DNA of 64,000 bases from Acholeplasma equirhinis (GTDB taxonomy: Bacteria > Bacillota_I > Bacilli_A > Acholeplasmatales > Acholeplasmataceae): assembly GCF_017052655.1 (NCBI RefSeq), contig NZ_JAFIDC010000001.1, positions 248,001-312,000 on the forward strand, in the 5' to 3' direction. Below the pieces are notes generated by a model. It searched no databases. It saw only the letters and a program-made list of their open reading frames with translations, and was not told the DNA's origin. Every line of letters begins with the position of its first letter. Within the stretch, counting starts at the first letter, position 1. Below are positions 63,414-64,000 of this stretch, piece by piece. The position numbers and the translations under genes were made by a program.

Positions 63414-64000
63414 TTAATCAATTCCCCAGTTTGAATGTTTTTTATATTCGTCTAGTGATCTTTTTTCACTATGTTGAACATACTTGATTGTGGTTTCAAT
63501 ACGCGAATGATTAAATAGTCTTTGAAGATCCTCGATATTTAATCCATTCTCTGTAAGTTTAGAGGCAAATGTTTTTCTGAATCGATGTGTATGAATTCTA
63601 TCGATTGAGAGTTTACTCTTTAAATACCTATAAAAAAGTTTTATATCATTTTTGTTCATTGGTCTATTACGTAAAAAATTAAAGAATAAGTGCTCTTTTG
63701 TTAGAGAGTTGTTCATCAACTCTAGTATATATGGCCTACTGAATTCTGAAAATGGTGCATACCTAGACTTTCTTGTTTTTCCTGACCAGATATTTATTAA
63801 ATTATTTGTGAAATCAATGTCTGTTAATTTGATGCTCAATGCTTCTGATACTCGTAGACCTGAATCCAACAGAAGTCTTACAAATGCTTTATAAACAATA
63901 CTGTTTTTGCTTGTATTCAAGTCCTTTGTATAATTCATGATACGTCTGATGTCATCATCAAAAAAACGCTGAAATGGTCGCGTATCTTTCGGTAATTTAG
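63414..64000 (-). CDS. Tyrosine recombinase/integrase (N-terminus outside window)
   Basis: The frame stays open from the stop at 63414 to the right edge, so the ATG at 63938 is not the start. The C-terminal catalytic domain has LLLDSGLRVSEAL (Arg), a strand with SGKTRKSRY (Lys), HTHRFRKTFAS (H-x2-R), FNHSRIETTIKYV (His, and Tyr nucleophile). All key residues are present. It is the probable integrase of the element next to tRNA-Val, though it lies 1.5 kb away and points towards the tRNA. Confidence 0.9.
   Translation of the reverse strand, partial: KLPKDTRPFQRFFDDDIRRIMNYTKDLNTSKNSIVYKAFVRLLLDSGLRVSEALSIKLTDIDFTNNLINIWSGKTRKSRYAPFSEFSRPYILELMNNSLTKEHLFFNFLRNRPMNKNDIKLFYRYLKSKLSIDRIHTHRFRKTFASKLTENGLNIEDLQRLFNHSRIETTIKYVQHSEKRSLDEYKKHSNWGID

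Noticed and set aside
1-64000. TGA read as tryptophan (mycoplasma code)
   Set aside because: Tryptophan is written TGG throughout and TGA ends several genes with coupled starts.
1-64000. CRISPR array
   Set aside because: No run of equally spaced direct repeats was seen and no cas genes.

Overview
The window is AT-rich bacterial DNA with many lipoproteins carrying a lipobox, no recognisable cell-wall genes, very small intergenic spaces and strongly T-tailed hairpin terminators. TGA works as a stop codon (for example the TGA that overlaps the ATG at the 5009-5929/5926-6810 junction), so the standard bacterial code is used. Together this suggests a member of the Acholeplasmataceae (Mollicutes with the standard code) or a close low-GC Firmicute relative. 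The species cannot be fixed from the sequence alone.

Layout. 1-3700 is gene-poor: the end of an unknown gene, an XRE regulator, a small family of unknown genes, and three copies of a repeated terminator-like element. 3700-11060 is an alpha-1,6-glucan (dextran or isomalto-oligosaccharide) operon: binding lipoprotein, two permeases, a cytoplasmic GH66 enzyme, an AraC-type regulator and a GH13 oligo-1,6-glucosidase, with a cre-like operator in front and no ATPase of its own. 11130-17990 holds a chimeric glycine-rich protein, a YbaK deacylase, membrane proteins, a ZIP transporter and a complete IS110-family element inserted just upstream of an aldo/keto reductase. 18000-27600 holds a truncated copy of the 909 gene with the same leader, a GH13 amylase, an acyltransferase, a phosphotransferase-like protein, an ABC-F ATPase and a one-chain L-serine dehydratase. 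27595-27817 is an IS3-type end remnant beside tRNA-Ser(CGA). 28690-32640 is a potABCD polyamine operon on the minus strand.

34300-57030 is mostly housekeeping and small accessory genes: HD and GNAT proteins, nagA, Nudix hydrolases, a DUF2161 protein, an acyltransferase with a zinc ribbon, a lamin-tail lipoprotein, a MarR regulator with a heterodimeric ABC exporter, a GH5 glucanase, and a LytTR regulator with a membrane beta-propeller protein. 57136-61806 holds a diguanylate cyclase, a P1B-type metal ATPase and a CotH-like lipoprotein. The right edge (61863-64000) looks like one end of an integrated element: tRNA-Val(GAC), a strongly folded intergenic segment, an XRE repressor, a trypsin-like lipoprotein and a tyrosine recombinase running off the window.

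The most interesting noncoding signals are: (1) nested stems in both noncoding ends of the IS110 element, with segments that recur at its junctions, as expected for a bridge RNA; (2) a folded leader shared by the paralogues at 909 and 18096, with a covarying pair and a start codon in a hairpin loop; (3) three diverged copies of a terminator-like element at 1441, 2621 and 3265; (4) two mutually exclusive hairpins between tRNA-Val and the XRE gene.
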